Below are positions 9,568-19,500 of a stretch of 64,000 nt of DNA, in pieces. The stretch's first letter is position 1; every line of letters starts with the position of its first letter. The notes beneath the pieces were generated by a model. That model was not told the origin of the DNA. It worked only from the letters and a program-made list of their open reading frames with translations, and made no database searches. The stretch comes from Paenibacillus sp. H1-7 (GTDB lineage Bacteria; Bacillota; Bacilli; Paenibacillales; NBRC-103111): assembly GCF_022354825.1 (NCBI RefSeq), contig NZ_CP031168.1, forward strand, positions 1,613,501 through 1,677,500, written 5' to 3'. A program made the translations under genes and the position numbers.

Positions 9568-11661
9568 ATGGCAAAAAGCATCAAGTCCATTTTCATTTGG
9601 GGACTTATTTCCGTACTCGGAGCCATAGGCTTTGCAGTACTTGCATTGAATCGGGGAGAATCCATCAATGCGATGTGGCTAGTTGTAGCGGCGGTTGCCT
9701 GCTATGCGGTCGCCTACCGGTTTTACAGCAAGTTTCTGGCTAACAAAGTATTCGGATTGGACGATAACCGCAAGACGCCGGCCGAGCTGAAGAACGACGG
9801 CAAAGACTACGTTCCGACGAACAAATGGGTTTTGTTCGGCCATCATTTTGCGGCAATTGCCGGAGCGGGTCCGCTGGTCGGCCCGGTTTTGGCGGCGCAA
9901 ATGGGCTATTTGCCCGGTACGCTGTGGATCGTTATCGGCGTTATTCTGGGCGGCGCCGTGCAGGACTTTGTCATTCTATTCGCATCCACCCGCCGGAACG
10001 GCAAATCGCTGGGTGAAATGATCAAGGATGAGCTGGGGCCGGTGACAGGTGCGATTGCCATGGTCGGCATTTTGGGCATCATGATTATCCTGCTCGCCGT
10101 GCTGGCGCTGGTTGTCGTGAAGGCTTTGATAGGAAGCCCTTGGGGGATGTTCACGATCGCCGCGACGATTCCTATCGCCGTGCTGATGGGCTTCTATATG
10201 CGGTACATTCGCCCGGGACGCGTAGCGGAAGCCTCCTTGATGGGAGTCGTGCTGCTGTTCGCCGCACTTATTGCCGGCAAATATGTGGCTGAGACGCCTG
10301 CGCTATCCGCGATGTTCAATTTCAGCGGCGAAACCATCGCCCTGATGATGATCGCCTACGGCTTCATCGCTTCGGCATTGCCGGTATGGCTGCTGCTGGC
10401 GCCGCGCGACTACTTGAGCACCTTCTTGAAAATCGGCACCATCGTCGGCTTGGCGCTAGGAATTCTGGTTGTTATGCCGGATCTGGCTATGCCTTCGACA
10501 ACGAAATTTATCGACGGAACCGGCCCGGTATTCGCCGGCAACTTGTTCCCGTTCCTGTTCATTACGATAGCCTGCGGTGCCGTATCCGGGTTCCATGCAC
10601 TCGTATCGTCCGGAACGACACCTAAGATGCTGGAGCGGGAATCCCACGCACGCCCGATCGGATACGGAGCGATGCTGATGGAATCGTTCGTAGCTATCAT
10701 GGCGCTTATCGCTGCGTGCGTCATTACGCCGGGCACCTATTTTGCGATTAACAGCCCGGCGGCGGCTATCGGCACGGATGCGGTAAAAGCTGCCGCGACG
10801 ATCACGTCCTGGGGCTTCACCATTACGCCGGACGATTTGACGACGATGGCCAAGGATGTCGGCGAAACGACGATTTTATCGCGAACCGGCGGAGCGCCTA
10901 CGTTCGCTATCGGCATGGCTCATATTCTCTCCAATGTCATCGGAGGTAAAGCTTTGATGGCGTTCTGGTACCATTTTGCCATCCTGTTCGAGGCTTTGTT
11001 TATCCTCACGACGATAGACGCGGGGACACGGGTAGGACGGTTTATGGTGCAGGAAATATTGGGCAGCGTCATTAAACCGCTTGGCAATACAGAGTCTATG
11101 GCAGGCAACGTCATCGCGACGGCCATTTGTGTCGCCGGCTGGGGCTACTTCCTGTACCAAGGGGTTATTGACCCGCTGGGCGGAATCAACTCGCTCTGGG
11201 CGCTGTTCGGCATCGCCAACCAAATGCTTGCGGGCATGGCGCTGCTGCTGGGCTCCACCATCCTGCTCAAGATGGGTAAAAAAGCTTATGCATGGGTTAC
11301 GCTGCTGCCTACGACATGGCTGCTCATCGTTACGATGAGCGCAGGCTGGCAGAAGCTGTTCCATCCGGCTGCCAAAATCGGTTTCCTCAGCCATGCCGCA
11401 CAGTATAAAGATGCGCTTGCAGCCGGCAAGCTGCTCGCTCCGGCGGCGAATGCCGAGCAGATGAGGCAGATTATTACGAATGATTATTTGGACGCCGCCC
11501 TGTGCGCGCTGTTTATGATCATAGTAATCGCCGTACTGATCGCTTCCATCCGGGTATGGTTCCGGGTGCTGAACAATAAGCCTGCCCCGCTCGTGGAAGC
11601 CCCTTACGTGGCTCGCGCCGGCGAGGGCGGAGGCGGCAGGGAGGTGCCGAAATATGTTTGA
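9568..11661 (+). CDS. cstA: CstA-family transporter (carbon starvation / pyruvate type)
   Basis: This 697-residue polytopic protein has about 16 hydrophobic helices. It carries the CstA signature: GHHFAAIAGAGPLVGPVLAAQMGYLPG near 80-106, GAVQDFVILFASTRRNGKSLGEM near 118-140, SGTTPKMLERE near 350, and TTIDAGTRVGRFM near 480. Relatives import peptides or pyruvate. The start is the ATG at 9568, six bases after GGGGGGA; an upstream ATG at 9544 has no site. The gene overlaps the YbdD-like gene by 8 bases, the arrangement seen for cstA-ybdD and btsT-yjiX in enterobacteria. The pairing with a LytS/LytR-type system points to pyruvate, but the substrate cannot be read from sequence. Confidence 0.92.
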   Translation: MAKSIKSIFIWGLISVLGAIGFAVLALNRGESINAMWLVVAAVACYAVAYRFYSKFLANKVFGLDDNRKTPAELKNDGKDYVPTNKWVLFGHHFAAIAGAGPLVGPVLAAQMGYLPGTLWIVIGVILGGAVQDFVILFASTRRNGKSLGEMIKDELGPVTGAIAMVGILGIMIILLAVLALVVVKALIGSPWGMFTIAATIPIAVLMGFYMRYIRPGRVAEASLMGVVLLFAALIAGKYVAETPALSAMFNFSGETIALMMIAYGFIASALPVWLLLAPRDYLSTFLKIGTIVGLALGILVVMPDLAMPSTTKFIDGTGPVFAGNLFPFLFITIACGAVSGFHALVSSGTTPKMLERESHARPIGYGAMLMESFVAIMALIAACVITPGTYFAINSPAAAIGTDAVKAAATITSWGFTITPDDLTTMAKDVGETTILSRTGGAPTFAIGMAHILSNVIGGKALMAFWYHFAILFEALFILTTIDAGTRVGRFMVQEILGSVIKPLGNTESMAGNVIATAICVAGWGYFLYQGVIDPLGGINSLWALFGIANQMLAGMALLLGSTILLKMGKKAYAWVTLLPTTWLLIVTMSAGWQKLFHPAAKIGFLSHAAQYKDALAAGKLLAPAANAEQMRQIITNDYLDAALCALFMIIVIAVLIASIRVWFRVLNNKPAPLVEAPYVARAGEGGGGREVPKYV

Positions 11662-11857
11662 GGCGGTCCGCGAAGTGCTGAAGTACCGCAATCAATTTCT
11701 GGATTTGCTGGTCGGCGTGCCGAACTATGAACGGTATGTCGAGCATATGAAAGAGTGTCATCCCGGCGAGCCGATCCCGTCGCGGGAGCAGTTTTTCCGG
11801 GAAGCTCAGGACGCGCGCTACAATGCCAAAGGAGGCAAAGTCTCGCGCTGCTGCTAG
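11654..11857 (+). CDS. YbdD/YjiX-family small protein
   Basis: This 67-residue protein contains LLVGVPNYERYVEHMKECHPGEP and SREQFFREAQDARYNAKGG, and ends in RCC, all typical of the YbdD/YjiX (DUF466) family. Family members are almost always encoded immediately after CstA-type transporters, as here with an 8-base overlap implying translational coupling. The terminal Cys pair could bind metal or form a disulfide, but the role of the family in transport is not settled. A terminator follows. Confidence 0.9.
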   Translation: MFEAVREVLKYRNQFLDLLVGVPNYERYVEHMKECHPGEPIPSREQFFREAQDARYNAKGGKVSRCC

Positions 11858-11869
11858 GGGAAATAAGTG

Positions 11870-11904
11870 TAGCCGCAACCTTCAGTAGAGGGCTGCGGCT
11901 TTTT
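11870..11904. terminator. Terminator between cstA-ybdD and folA
   Basis: AGCCGCA pairs with TGCGGCT, followed by TTTTT on the plus strand. It lies between convergent genes and may also serve folA weakly. Confidence 0.75.
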
Positions 11905-11917
11905 ACTGTAGTGGTGC

Positions 11918-12403
11918 TTACTTCTCTTGCTTCCGTTCCAGCGTGTAGTAAGTGTAAGGATACAGGCTTGTTTCCACGCGCTGCTCGTATGTAACGTCAA
12001 ACTGCTGCCAATCGAACGCAGGGAAGTAAATGTTCCCTTCGAATTCATGATCGATGACGGTCAAATAGATTTTGTCCGCATAGGGCAGTGCTTCTGCATA
12101 CAGCTGGCCGCCGCCCGCTATGAATACTTCGTTCTCTTCCTGAACCGTTTGCAGCGCATCCTGCAAAGAAGTAACGGTAGTACACCGCTCTGCCTCGATA
12201 TGATGGCTTCGTGAGACGACAATCGTGTTACGGCCCGGGAGAGGCTTGCCGATGGAATCGTACGTTTTTCTCCCCATGATGATGGTGTGGCCTAGCGTCA
12301 GCTCTTTAAACCGTTTTTGCTCGCCCGGGATGGTCCAGGGGATGTCTTTGTCCTGACCGATCACATTATTTTTATCGACTGCCGCTATCAAAGAAATGAT
12401 CAT
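11918..12403 (-). CDS. folA: Dihydrofolate reductase
   Basis: This 161-residue protein has the full DHFR pattern: ISLIAAVDKNNVIG at the N-terminus, DIPWTIPGEQKRFKELT with E28 at the position of the catalytic acidic residue, IIMGRKTYDSIGKPLPGR, and EVFIAGGGQLYAEAL for cofactor binding. It reduces dihydrofolate to tetrahydrofolate with NADPH. The start at 12403 follows GGAGGC; a TTG/ATG extension to 12439 lacks a site. There is no thymidylate synthase gene beside it, unlike many Bacillales. Confidence 0.95.
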   Translation of the reverse strand: MIISLIAAVDKNNVIGQDKDIPWTIPGEQKRFKELTLGHTIIMGRKTYDSIGKPLPGRNTIVVSRSHHIEAERCTTVTSLQDALQTVQEENEVFIAGGGQLYAEALPYADKIYLTVIDHEFEGNIYFPAFDWQQFDVTYEQRVETSLYPYTYYTLERKQEK

Positions 12404-12490
12404 GATGCCTGCCTCCACAACAAATATAGATAACGTCAATCATACCATATAGTCGGTTATGGGCAAGACAAAGACGGGTTATTGAATGAA

Positions 12491-12533
12491 AAAAGCCCTT
12501 CATGCTGCCGTAACGGCAAGATGAGGGGCTTTC
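12491..12533 (-). terminator. Terminator of the solute-binding protein gene
   Basis: Read on the minus strand, AAGCCCCTCAT pairs with ATGAAGGGCTT around a GCCGTTACGGC inner hairpin and is followed by TTTTT. Confidence 0.8.
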
Positions 12534-12554
12534 GTGTGCAATGCTCACGCAACG

Positions 12555-13859
12555 CTATTTTTTCAAATCGGCTATCGCTTTAACAACGCCTTCCTCTACT
12601 TCCCGGAAGCCCGTATTAATATCCTTCTGATTCAGCGCCATCGGGACCAACGGAGCCCGGAACGCTTTTTCCGCTTCCGCATCGTATAAAGTTTTGGGCG
12701 AAATCGGCGCAAACTTGTTGTAGAATACCGATTTTAAATTTTTATCCTTGGCATAGCCTTCCTGGCCAAACGCGTTCTGCACGGCCTTGTCGTTTAGTAC
12801 GGTCATAATGCCTTTCTTGGACAGCTCCATCTGGAATTCCTGGGAGATGAGATATTTGATGACTTCCATAGCCCGTTCTTTTTGCTTACTAATGTTGGTG
12901 ATGCTGAAGTAAGTCGGATACGATTGCGAGCCGACTCCCGGGAGATCCTTGAACGTAGGGTAAGCTACCATATCCCAATTCATGCTGGACAAATCTCTCT
13001 GCACGAACATATACGACTGGTATCCGTACATGGCCAGCGTCTGGTCTTTCGTGAATAAGGCGTCGGATTCCGGAAGGGCCTTCCTTGTTTCAATACTGGT
13101 TTTGAAGGCGTCCAGCTGGGCCGGTCTCAGAATAGCCGATTCGTAAATTGTTTTCCAGCGCGGATCGCTGATTGTCGCTTTCTCCGTCTTCGGATCGACG
13201 TAAGGCAAAGAGTAGGAGTTCAGCCGGAAATAATGAATGTTGGACATGCCGAACCCGAGATACTGCTTGCCGTTATCGCTTCGAGTAAGCTGCTTGTTCA
13301 GCTCCACGACGTCATCCCACGTCATGCCGTCCTTCGGATAAGGGACGCCGAGCCGATCGAAAATATCTTTGTTGTAGAACAGCGCCATATTGTTATTAGA
13401 CACGGGCAGGCCGTACATCTTGCCGTTCGAGATCATTTTCATCGCATCGATGGTTGTAGGCTCGAATTGGCTTAAATCGATTTTGTTCGCCTGAATGAGC
13501 GGGGTCATATCGTATTGCAGCTCGTATTTGAGCAGCCCGCCGACGAATTGGCCTACCGACTCCCAGTAAATGTCAATTGGTGTATTGGCCGCAAGAAGCT
13601 CTTCGAGCGACTGGCCTTTCGTCTTTTGAAAATAGGTAATTTTCCAGTTCGGAAATTTTTTGCGGAGCGCATTGCCGAACCGTTCGTCGAAGCTCTCAGG
13701 GGAGTCGCCGCTGTTGGAGAATAAAACAATTTCGGCAGGCTCGTTCAAATTAACCGCCGTGCTCGGCGCCTGTGCTTCTGTAGCCGGCTTGTTATTAGAG
13801 CATCCTGCCAGCAAGCTTGTCACTAACAAAGAACCGATCAAAGTCCATTTTCCGTACAT
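12555..13859 (-). CDS. ABC transporter extracellular solute-binding lipoprotein (sugar type)
   Basis: The 434-residue protein has a lipoprotein signal with lipobox LLAGC (C20) and is rich in Thr, Ala and Pro just after it. The body matches cluster D/MalE-like carbohydrate-binding proteins: GDSPESFDERFGNALRKKFPNWKITYF at the N-lobe, GKMYGLPVSNNNMALFYNKDIFDRLGVPYPKDGMTWDD, and a C-lobe FSITNISKQKERAMEVIKYL. It would capture an oligosaccharide or sugar at the cell surface. It lies 45 bases after the GH67-like gene on the same strand, but no permease or ATPase genes accompany it, so it must borrow another transporter or act as a receptor. It ends with its own terminator. Confidence 0.9.
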   Translation of the reverse strand: MYGKWTLIGSLLVTSLLAGCSNNKPATEAQAPSTAVNLNEPAEIVLFSNSGDSPESFDERFGNALRKKFPNWKITYFQKTKGQSLEELLAANTPIDIYWESVGQFVGGLLKYELQYDMTPLIQANKIDLSQFEPTTIDAMKMISNGKMYGLPVSNNNMALFYNKDIFDRLGVPYPKDGMTWDDVVELNKQLTRSDNGKQYLGFGMSNIHYFRLNSYSLPYVDPKTEKATISDPRWKTIYESAILRPAQLDAFKTSIETRKALPESDALFTKDQTLAMYGYQSYMFVQRDLSSMNWDMVAYPTFKDLPGVGSQSYPTYFSITNISKQKERAMEVIKYLISQEFQMELSKKGIMTVLNDKAVQNAFGQEGYAKDKNLKSVFYNKFAPISPKTLYDAEAEKAFRAPLVPMALNQKDINTGFREVEEGVVKAIADLKK

Positions 13860-13904
13860 AGTTCACCTCGAATAAAATGTTATCGTAAATAGGAAGAGTG
13901 CATC

Positions 13905-15407
13905 TTACGCATCCAATTGATTGCGCAAGCTCTCGATCACTTTGGCATGGGACTCCCATGCCCGTCGTCCGCTCAGCATCTGATTCGGAAACTGCTCCTT
14001 AAAGTCCGCACATGACTGTTCCAAAATATTGATGATCATGCGCAGCTCATGCACGGATACGGCATCGGGGTCGTTCTGCAGCAGCCGGATGCCGAAATAA
14101 GCGGCCTTATACTGCCGGAACAGCTCCTCCCATGCTTGGAGCGCATGTAGAGCTTCACGCCAAGTCTCGGCCAATTTTCTGCCGCCCCGGTTCATCATGG
14201 ATGACAGCCTGTTCATATAGAAGGACGTTTTCTCGTCTTCCGCCCGCAGCTGAAACACCCATTCCTTAGTCGGCCGGTCGCACAGCTGCTCCGCCAGTCG
14301 GTCCACAGGCGAACCGGTCCATACGGGCAAGCGATCGGCATTGCCGTCCTTCAGGTGCTTGCGCGCATAGTCGAATGTCGGCAAATTGGAATGATCGGCC
14401 AGCCACAGCTTCTGAGGAAACAGCATTCGGCGGACAATTTCCGTCGATAACCCGACCACTTCCCAAGCCCCCTCGAAATGCTCCTTCTCCCAATCGGCTA
14501 TGATCTGGTCCAGCTTAATATCGGGGTTGGCGGCGAACCTGGAGAATACTTGAAGCTCCAATTGTCCCCACGGCGTATACACGGCACTGTTCCCGGCGTC
14601 GGCGTCGTACCGGTCTAGCCGGAGACAGAACGTTTCAATTCCGAGAGTCCGGGCGTGCCGTGCACGGCGGAGCAGCAGCTCCGGCTCGGCGAACGGGAGC
14701 ACCGTCTGCATCTCGTATTCATGCCCGAGATCGAACTCGATCCATTGCGGCTTCGGGCGAACCTGACTGAGAACGGGATTGTCTGGGTAATAAGGATGCC
14801 AATCGTGGGGCACACATTTGCTCATGACTCCCACCTCATCCGGCAGGCTGCGGATCGCTTTGAGCATATCGGCGATTTCATGGTCCCGGTATACAAAATC
14901 GCGGACGGTCAGCTTGGCTCCGTGCTTGCTGCAGCTGTCGAGCAGCCATTGCACCAGCTGCTTCGTTTTATTCGCCGCTGCCTCCGGACCTGTATAGGAG
15001 GACAGCACATTTTTGTCCTTGTATACCTCAAATTGGGTTTCAGCAAAGGTTAGCACCAAGCCTTCGAGGCCGGGGAGAAGTTCCTGAAGGAACTCGGCAT
15101 ATTTTTGCTCCAAATGCGGCTGCAAATCGGGGTGCTCCAAATCCAGCATGCCGTCGGTAACGCAGGCAGCGGGCGGCCTGTACATTTCGTGCGTCCAGCA
15201 CCATACGTCGAGCCGCTGAGCTTTGGCCAGGCTGACAATTTTCCGAACTTGAGCCAAACGGTCCGGATTCGTCATCACATCGTCCGCATGATGGACCAAA
15301 TGATGGCTTAAATGGATTGCACTTACGCCTCCGTAACGCTCTGCGAGCTTCAAAGTATGTTTCATGTAACGTTCATTCAGCGTTAAAGGAAGATAATGCA
15401 AATTCAT
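13905..15407 (-). CDS. Putative TIM-barrel glycoside hydrolase (GH67-like), family uncertain
   Basis: This 500-residue protein has no signal peptide. Its first ~330 residues alternate strands and helices like a TIM barrel. VCWTHEMYRPP-type, LVLTFAETQFEVY (E near 123), LTVRDFVYRDHE, GVMSKCVPHDWHPYYPDNP and WIEFDLGHEYEMQ (E near 225) recall the strand ends of alpha-glucuronidase-like enzymes (GH67). A helical C-terminal third follows. The start at 15407 is fixed by an in-frame stop just upstream; the site GGTGGTGAG is 11 bases away. It heads a two-gene unit with the sugar-binding lipoprotein, opposite an AraC regulator, which supports a carbohydrate role. Family and substrate remain unproven. 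Confidence 0.65.
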   Translation of the reverse strand: MNLHYLPLTLNERYMKHTLKLAERYGGVSAIHLSHHLVHHADDVMTNPDRLAQVRKIVSLAKAQRLDVWCWTHEMYRPPAACVTDGMLDLEHPDLQPHLEQKYAEFLQELLPGLEGLVLTFAETQFEVYKDKNVLSSYTGPEAAANKTKQLVQWLLDSCSKHGAKLTVRDFVYRDHEIADMLKAIRSLPDEVGVMSKCVPHDWHPYYPDNPVLSQVRPKPQWIEFDLGHEYEMQTVLPFAEPELLLRRARHARTLGIETFCLRLDRYDADAGNSAVYTPWGQLELQVFSRFAANPDIKLDQIIADWEKEHFEGAWEVVGLSTEIVRRMLFPQKLWLADHSNLPTFDYARKHLKDGNADRLPVWTGSPVDRLAEQLCDRPTKEWVFQLRAEDEKTSFYMNRLSSMMNRGGRKLAETWREALHALQAWEELFRQYKAAYFGIRLLQNDPDAVSVHELRMIINILEQSCADFKEQFPNQMLSGRRAWESHAKVIESLRNQLDA

Positions 15408-15436
15408 CTGGATTCAAGCTCACCACCTTATTGAAG

Positions 15437-15452
15437 TTGAAAGGGTTTTCAA
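15437..15452. promoter_or_regulatory. Possible cre box / inverted repeat in the divergent region
   Basis: TTGAAAGGGTTTTCAA is a near-palindrome matching the cre consensus except for one central base (G for C). It sits 30 bases upstream of the GH67-like start. It could instead be the binding site of the divergent AraC-type protein. Confidence 0.4.
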
Positions 15453-15561
15453 ATATACTTTATAATATCGCAATTATGCATTATATTCTTGCTAATAAAT
15501 TGCTTAAAAGTCTCATAATTCACATATATTGCGAATATTGCATCGATATAGGGGGCAAGAA

Positions 15562-16416
15562 ATGCAGGAATACAGGCTGTTTCAATACAATAACGAAGGC
15601 CGCACGCTTCATTTCAGTCACCTGCTGCGCAAAAGTCCATACGATCAGAAGAAAAGCCACGTTCATGAAAAGCATTATGAAATTTATTTTTTGCTTTCGG
15701 GAGAGCGCAATTATTTTATTCAGGACCGGGTACTGGCGGCGCAAAAGGGCGATCTCGTCATCGTCAATAAAAACGAGCTGCATCATACGGCAGACCGGGG
15801 AGAGCCCGGGCATGAGCGGCTTCTCATTAATTTCACGGACGAGTTTATCCGTCTGCAGGAGGGGGAAGGGCCGGCGCTGCTGCCGTTTCCGAACGGTTCG
15901 GGGGTGCTTAAGCTGAGCTGGGACGATCAGGCCGTCGTCAAAACTCTCATGTTCAAAATGATGGAGGAGCTGAAGACGGAGCCTGTAGGGTACTCTTTGT
16001 TTGTTCGGTCCTTGCTGACCGAGCTGCTGCTGTTGATTTGCCGCTGGGGTGACCGCAAGGAGACCGATTCGGATTCCCGGAAGCCGCTTCACGAGAAAAT
16101 TTCGCAAATCGCGCGACACATCATGAAGCATTACAAAGAAGAGCTGTCGATTGCTGCGCTGTCCGAGCAGTTTTTTATAAGTCCGTACTATCTTTGCCGC
16201 ATGTTCAAGAAGCTGACGGGAGTCGGCATCGTCGAGTACATTCAGATCGCGAGAGTAAAGGAAGCGCAGCGGCTGCTTGTCGAAACGGATGAGAAAATCA
16301 TCGCTATTGCGGAAGCGGTGGGGTACGACAATTTGGGGCATTTTAACCGGATCTTTAAAAAAATCGCGTTTATCAGCCCTCTTCAGTACAGGAAGAAGAT
16401 GAGGGCGAATAAGTAG
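15562..16416 (+). CDS. AraC-family transcriptional regulator with cupin-type sensor domain
   Basis: This 284-residue protein has an N-terminal cupin-like domain (KSHVHEKHYEIYFLLSGERNYFIQDRVLAAQKGDLVIVNKNELHHT split across residues 32-80). A C-terminal double helix-turn-helix follows (about 185-284: ISQIARHIMKHYKEELSIAALSEQFFISPYYLCRMFKKLTG and IIAIAEAVGYDNLGHFNRIFKK). The ATG at 15562 follows AGGGGGC; an upstream TTG at 15529 has no site. It is divergent from the GH67-like/solute-binding unit, with about 150 AT-rich bases between, so it most likely activates that unit in response to a sugar. Confidence 0.92.
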   Translation: MQEYRLFQYNNEGRTLHFSHLLRKSPYDQKKSHVHEKHYEIYFLLSGERNYFIQDRVLAAQKGDLVIVNKNELHHTADRGEPGHERLLINFTDEFIRLQEGEGPALLPFPNGSGVLKLSWDDQAVVKTLMFKMMEELKTEPVGYSLFVRSLLTELLLLICRWGDRKETDSDSRKPLHEKISQIARHIMKHYKEELSIAALSEQFFISPYYLCRMFKKLTGVGIVEYIQIARVKEAQRLLVETDEKIIAIAEAVGYDNLGHFNRIFKKIAFISPLQYRKKMRANK

Positions 16417-16500
16417 CACTCCAGGTAAGCCATTTACAAATTCTTTTTATAATTAATCAATTCATTTTACATATGCCCATCATAATAGTTATCATATCCA

Positions 16501-16528
16501 GCCGATCCCTGATCATCCAGGGTTCGGC
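16501..16528 (+). promoter_or_regulatory. Strong leader hairpin ahead of the giant surface protein
   Basis: GCCGATCCCTG pairs with CAGGGTTCGGC (one T-T mismatch) around a short loop, 28 bases before the start codon and without a T run. It may stabilise the leader, affect translation or bind a regulator. Confidence 0.45.
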
Positions 16529-16555
16529 CGCTATTATGATTGGAGGCTAATTCGA

Positions 16556-19500
16556 ATGATGTTTACAAGAAAACGACGACGATTTACCGGTTATTTAATG
16601 GCTGTTGTCATGCTGCTCTCTTTTTTGCAGCTGTACACGCCGGCTCTGGCCAGCACACTCCCGGCGACGACATACGGCCAAGTGACCGATATGCGCCAAA
16701 TGGAGCTCGCTCCGGGAGCAACCTACACGTGGTACGACATGAACATCGACCGCGGAAAGGAAAAGATGCACTTCGTCGAATTCGATCCTAAGAACCCGAA
16801 TCTTGAACTGCAAGCCGGTACCAAATCCGGAAAAGTGTACGGCATGCAAGGCGTCACGGCGATGGCTAATTACGCGGACAAGCCAGGTAACCGTGTTATC
16901 GCAGGCATCAATGGCGACTTTTATGATCTGACCGGTTATTCGACCGGTGTGCCGAACGGTTTGTTCATGGACGACGGGCGGATTTTGAACAGCTCCACCA
17001 GTTCGTTCGCCTTCGGATTAAAGAGCGACGGCACCTCCGTTTACGGTTCGCCCAGGCTGACCAAGACCGTGACCATCGGCGGTGTGCCGACGAATCTGAC
17101 ACATATTAACCGTTATAGGGAGAATAACCAGCTTGTCCTTTATACTTCGGATTATAATACTTCTACGATGACGACGAATCTTGGGGACGAAGTGGTTTTG
17201 GACGTGATTCAAGGAGAAGTGAAAAGCGGCCAGACGATGCTGCTTAAGGTGAACTCGATCCGTAAAGATCAAGGCAGCTCCCCCCTGGAACCGGGGAAAG
17301 TCGTACTGTCCGCATCAGGCACGGCCCGTTCGTTATTATCAGCCGTTCAGATCGGTGATGAAATTACAGCAAGCTTCGCATTGGACGGCGAATGGCAGGA
17401 CGTGACGGTTGCTATCGGAGGACAGGGCCCGTTGATTAAAAACGGCGCAGTTCAGACTAACGTTGGGCCGGAGGGAGTCCATCCCCGTACGGCCATCGGT
17501 ACAAAGTCGGACGGAACGGTAGTATTGTTTGAAATTGACGGACGTGCTCCCGGATTCAGCGAAGGTGTGGAGACGGTGGAGCTCGCCAACATTTTGAAGG
17601 ATCTGGGCGTTGTGGATGCGATGAATCTGGACGGCGGCGGCTCCTCTACGTTTATAGCCAAGCTTCCGGGTGAAACGGCAAGGAAAATGTTGAACCGCGG
17701 CTCCGACGGTGGGGAGCGGCAAACCGGCAACGGTCTGCTGCTTGTTAATAAAGCGCCGGAAGGTCCGGCGGCGAAGCTGGTTGTCCAGCCGGGGATGGAA
17801 CGTATTCTGGCCGGCTCCAGCTTGACGTTCAAATCCGCAGGGATCGATGCAGGCGGACATCCTGCGAATTATTCGGAAGCGGAAACATGGAACGCGGATT
17901 CGGCTATCGGAACCATTACATCAGGTGGGGTTTTTACTGCCGGAAATCAGCGAGGCTCCGGTAAAATACGCGTATCTGCAGGCTCTTTGCAAGGGGAAGC
18001 CGATATTGAGGTTGTAGATCAATTAACGGAGCTCAAATTCCCGGATGAAGTGAAGACATTTAATAGCGGTGCTGTCTCGACTTTGTCGGTTGCGGCTTTG
18101 CGAAACGGACAAGTCATTCAAGCAAGCAACGACAGCTTTGAATGGAGAGTCGAAGGACCGATCGGAACGATAGATGCGAACGGCACGTTCCGAGCCACCA
18201 GCGCCAACGATCAATCCGGAACGATCTATGTAAAGCATGGCAGCGTAGAAACATCTATGAAAGTAACGGTCGGCGTTCCTCCTGTCGTATTGGAAGACTT
18301 CGAGAACGGTCTGGGCAATTACATGGCCGCCGGAGCGGCATATACGTCCGTAAGCATAGATGAGGAGAAAAATCAGGATTTTGTACGCTTAGGCAATGCG
18401 TCTTTGAAGCTGTCGTATGATTTTAGAGGAAAGACCGGCACTTCCGGCGCCTATTTGCAAGCAAAATCGACGGCTACACGCATACAGGTTCCCGGCTATC
18501 CCGAGAAAATCGGCATGTGGGTTTACGGAGACGGGGAAGCGCACTGGCTAAGAGGCCAGATGCGGGACGGCAACAATGTTGCCTTTGCCATTGATTTTAC
18601 AGATCAGACTGCCGGAGTCAATTGGAAAGGGTGGAAATACATTGAGGCCGCCGTTCCAAAAGGGAAAGCTACCCCGCTGACGATGGACATGCCTGTTCGA
18701 TACATGGAGACGAGCAATACCAAGAAGACGGCAGGCGCTTTGTATATCGATGGAATTCGTGCAGTGTACGGACCGCTAACCGAGGATCGGACTCCTCCGA
18801 TTATCAAAAACGAATTTCCGGAGGCTAATTCCGTCGTCAAAACCAATATTCCGCAAATTCGTGCAATTGGAGAAGATGACGGCTATGATCCTGTGAAGCA
18901 TCCGGGAACGACATTGATCGATCCTAATACGATTCGGGTGTATATAGACGGAACGCTCGTAACCCATGGATTGTATCCGCCGGAAGGACGCATTACTTAT
19001 AAACCGGCCACACCGTTGGATGATGGGATTCACCGTGTGAAGATGGCGGTACGCGACCTTGAGGGCAACCAAACGATAAAAGAATGGGATTTTATTGTCG
19101 ATACCGGATCGGCTAAGTTCAAATATGCCACTCCTGCAGATGTGTACGCCGGACATTCCTATTCGGTTGAATTAACGGGGGAAAGAATCGCCCAGCTTCG
19201 CGCCGGCCATCTGGAATTCGCTTTTGATCCTTCCCGGACGACTCCATTGTCCGTTGTCAAAAGCGATAAGCTGAGCGATAGTCACATTCAGCAGCAGATC
19301 GATCCGGCTACCGGTAATGTGAGAGTGACTTTCTCCGATCTGGACTCGATCGCCGGGTTAACGGATAGCGATGTGCTTGCCCGCATCACATATCAGGTGA
19401 AGGGGGACGCCAGCGGAACGAACGTCATTGCCTTCCGCTCCAGCTCCATCCTGTTGACCGGGTCGGCAGAATATAAAAACTACGTCGGTGCTTCCATGCA

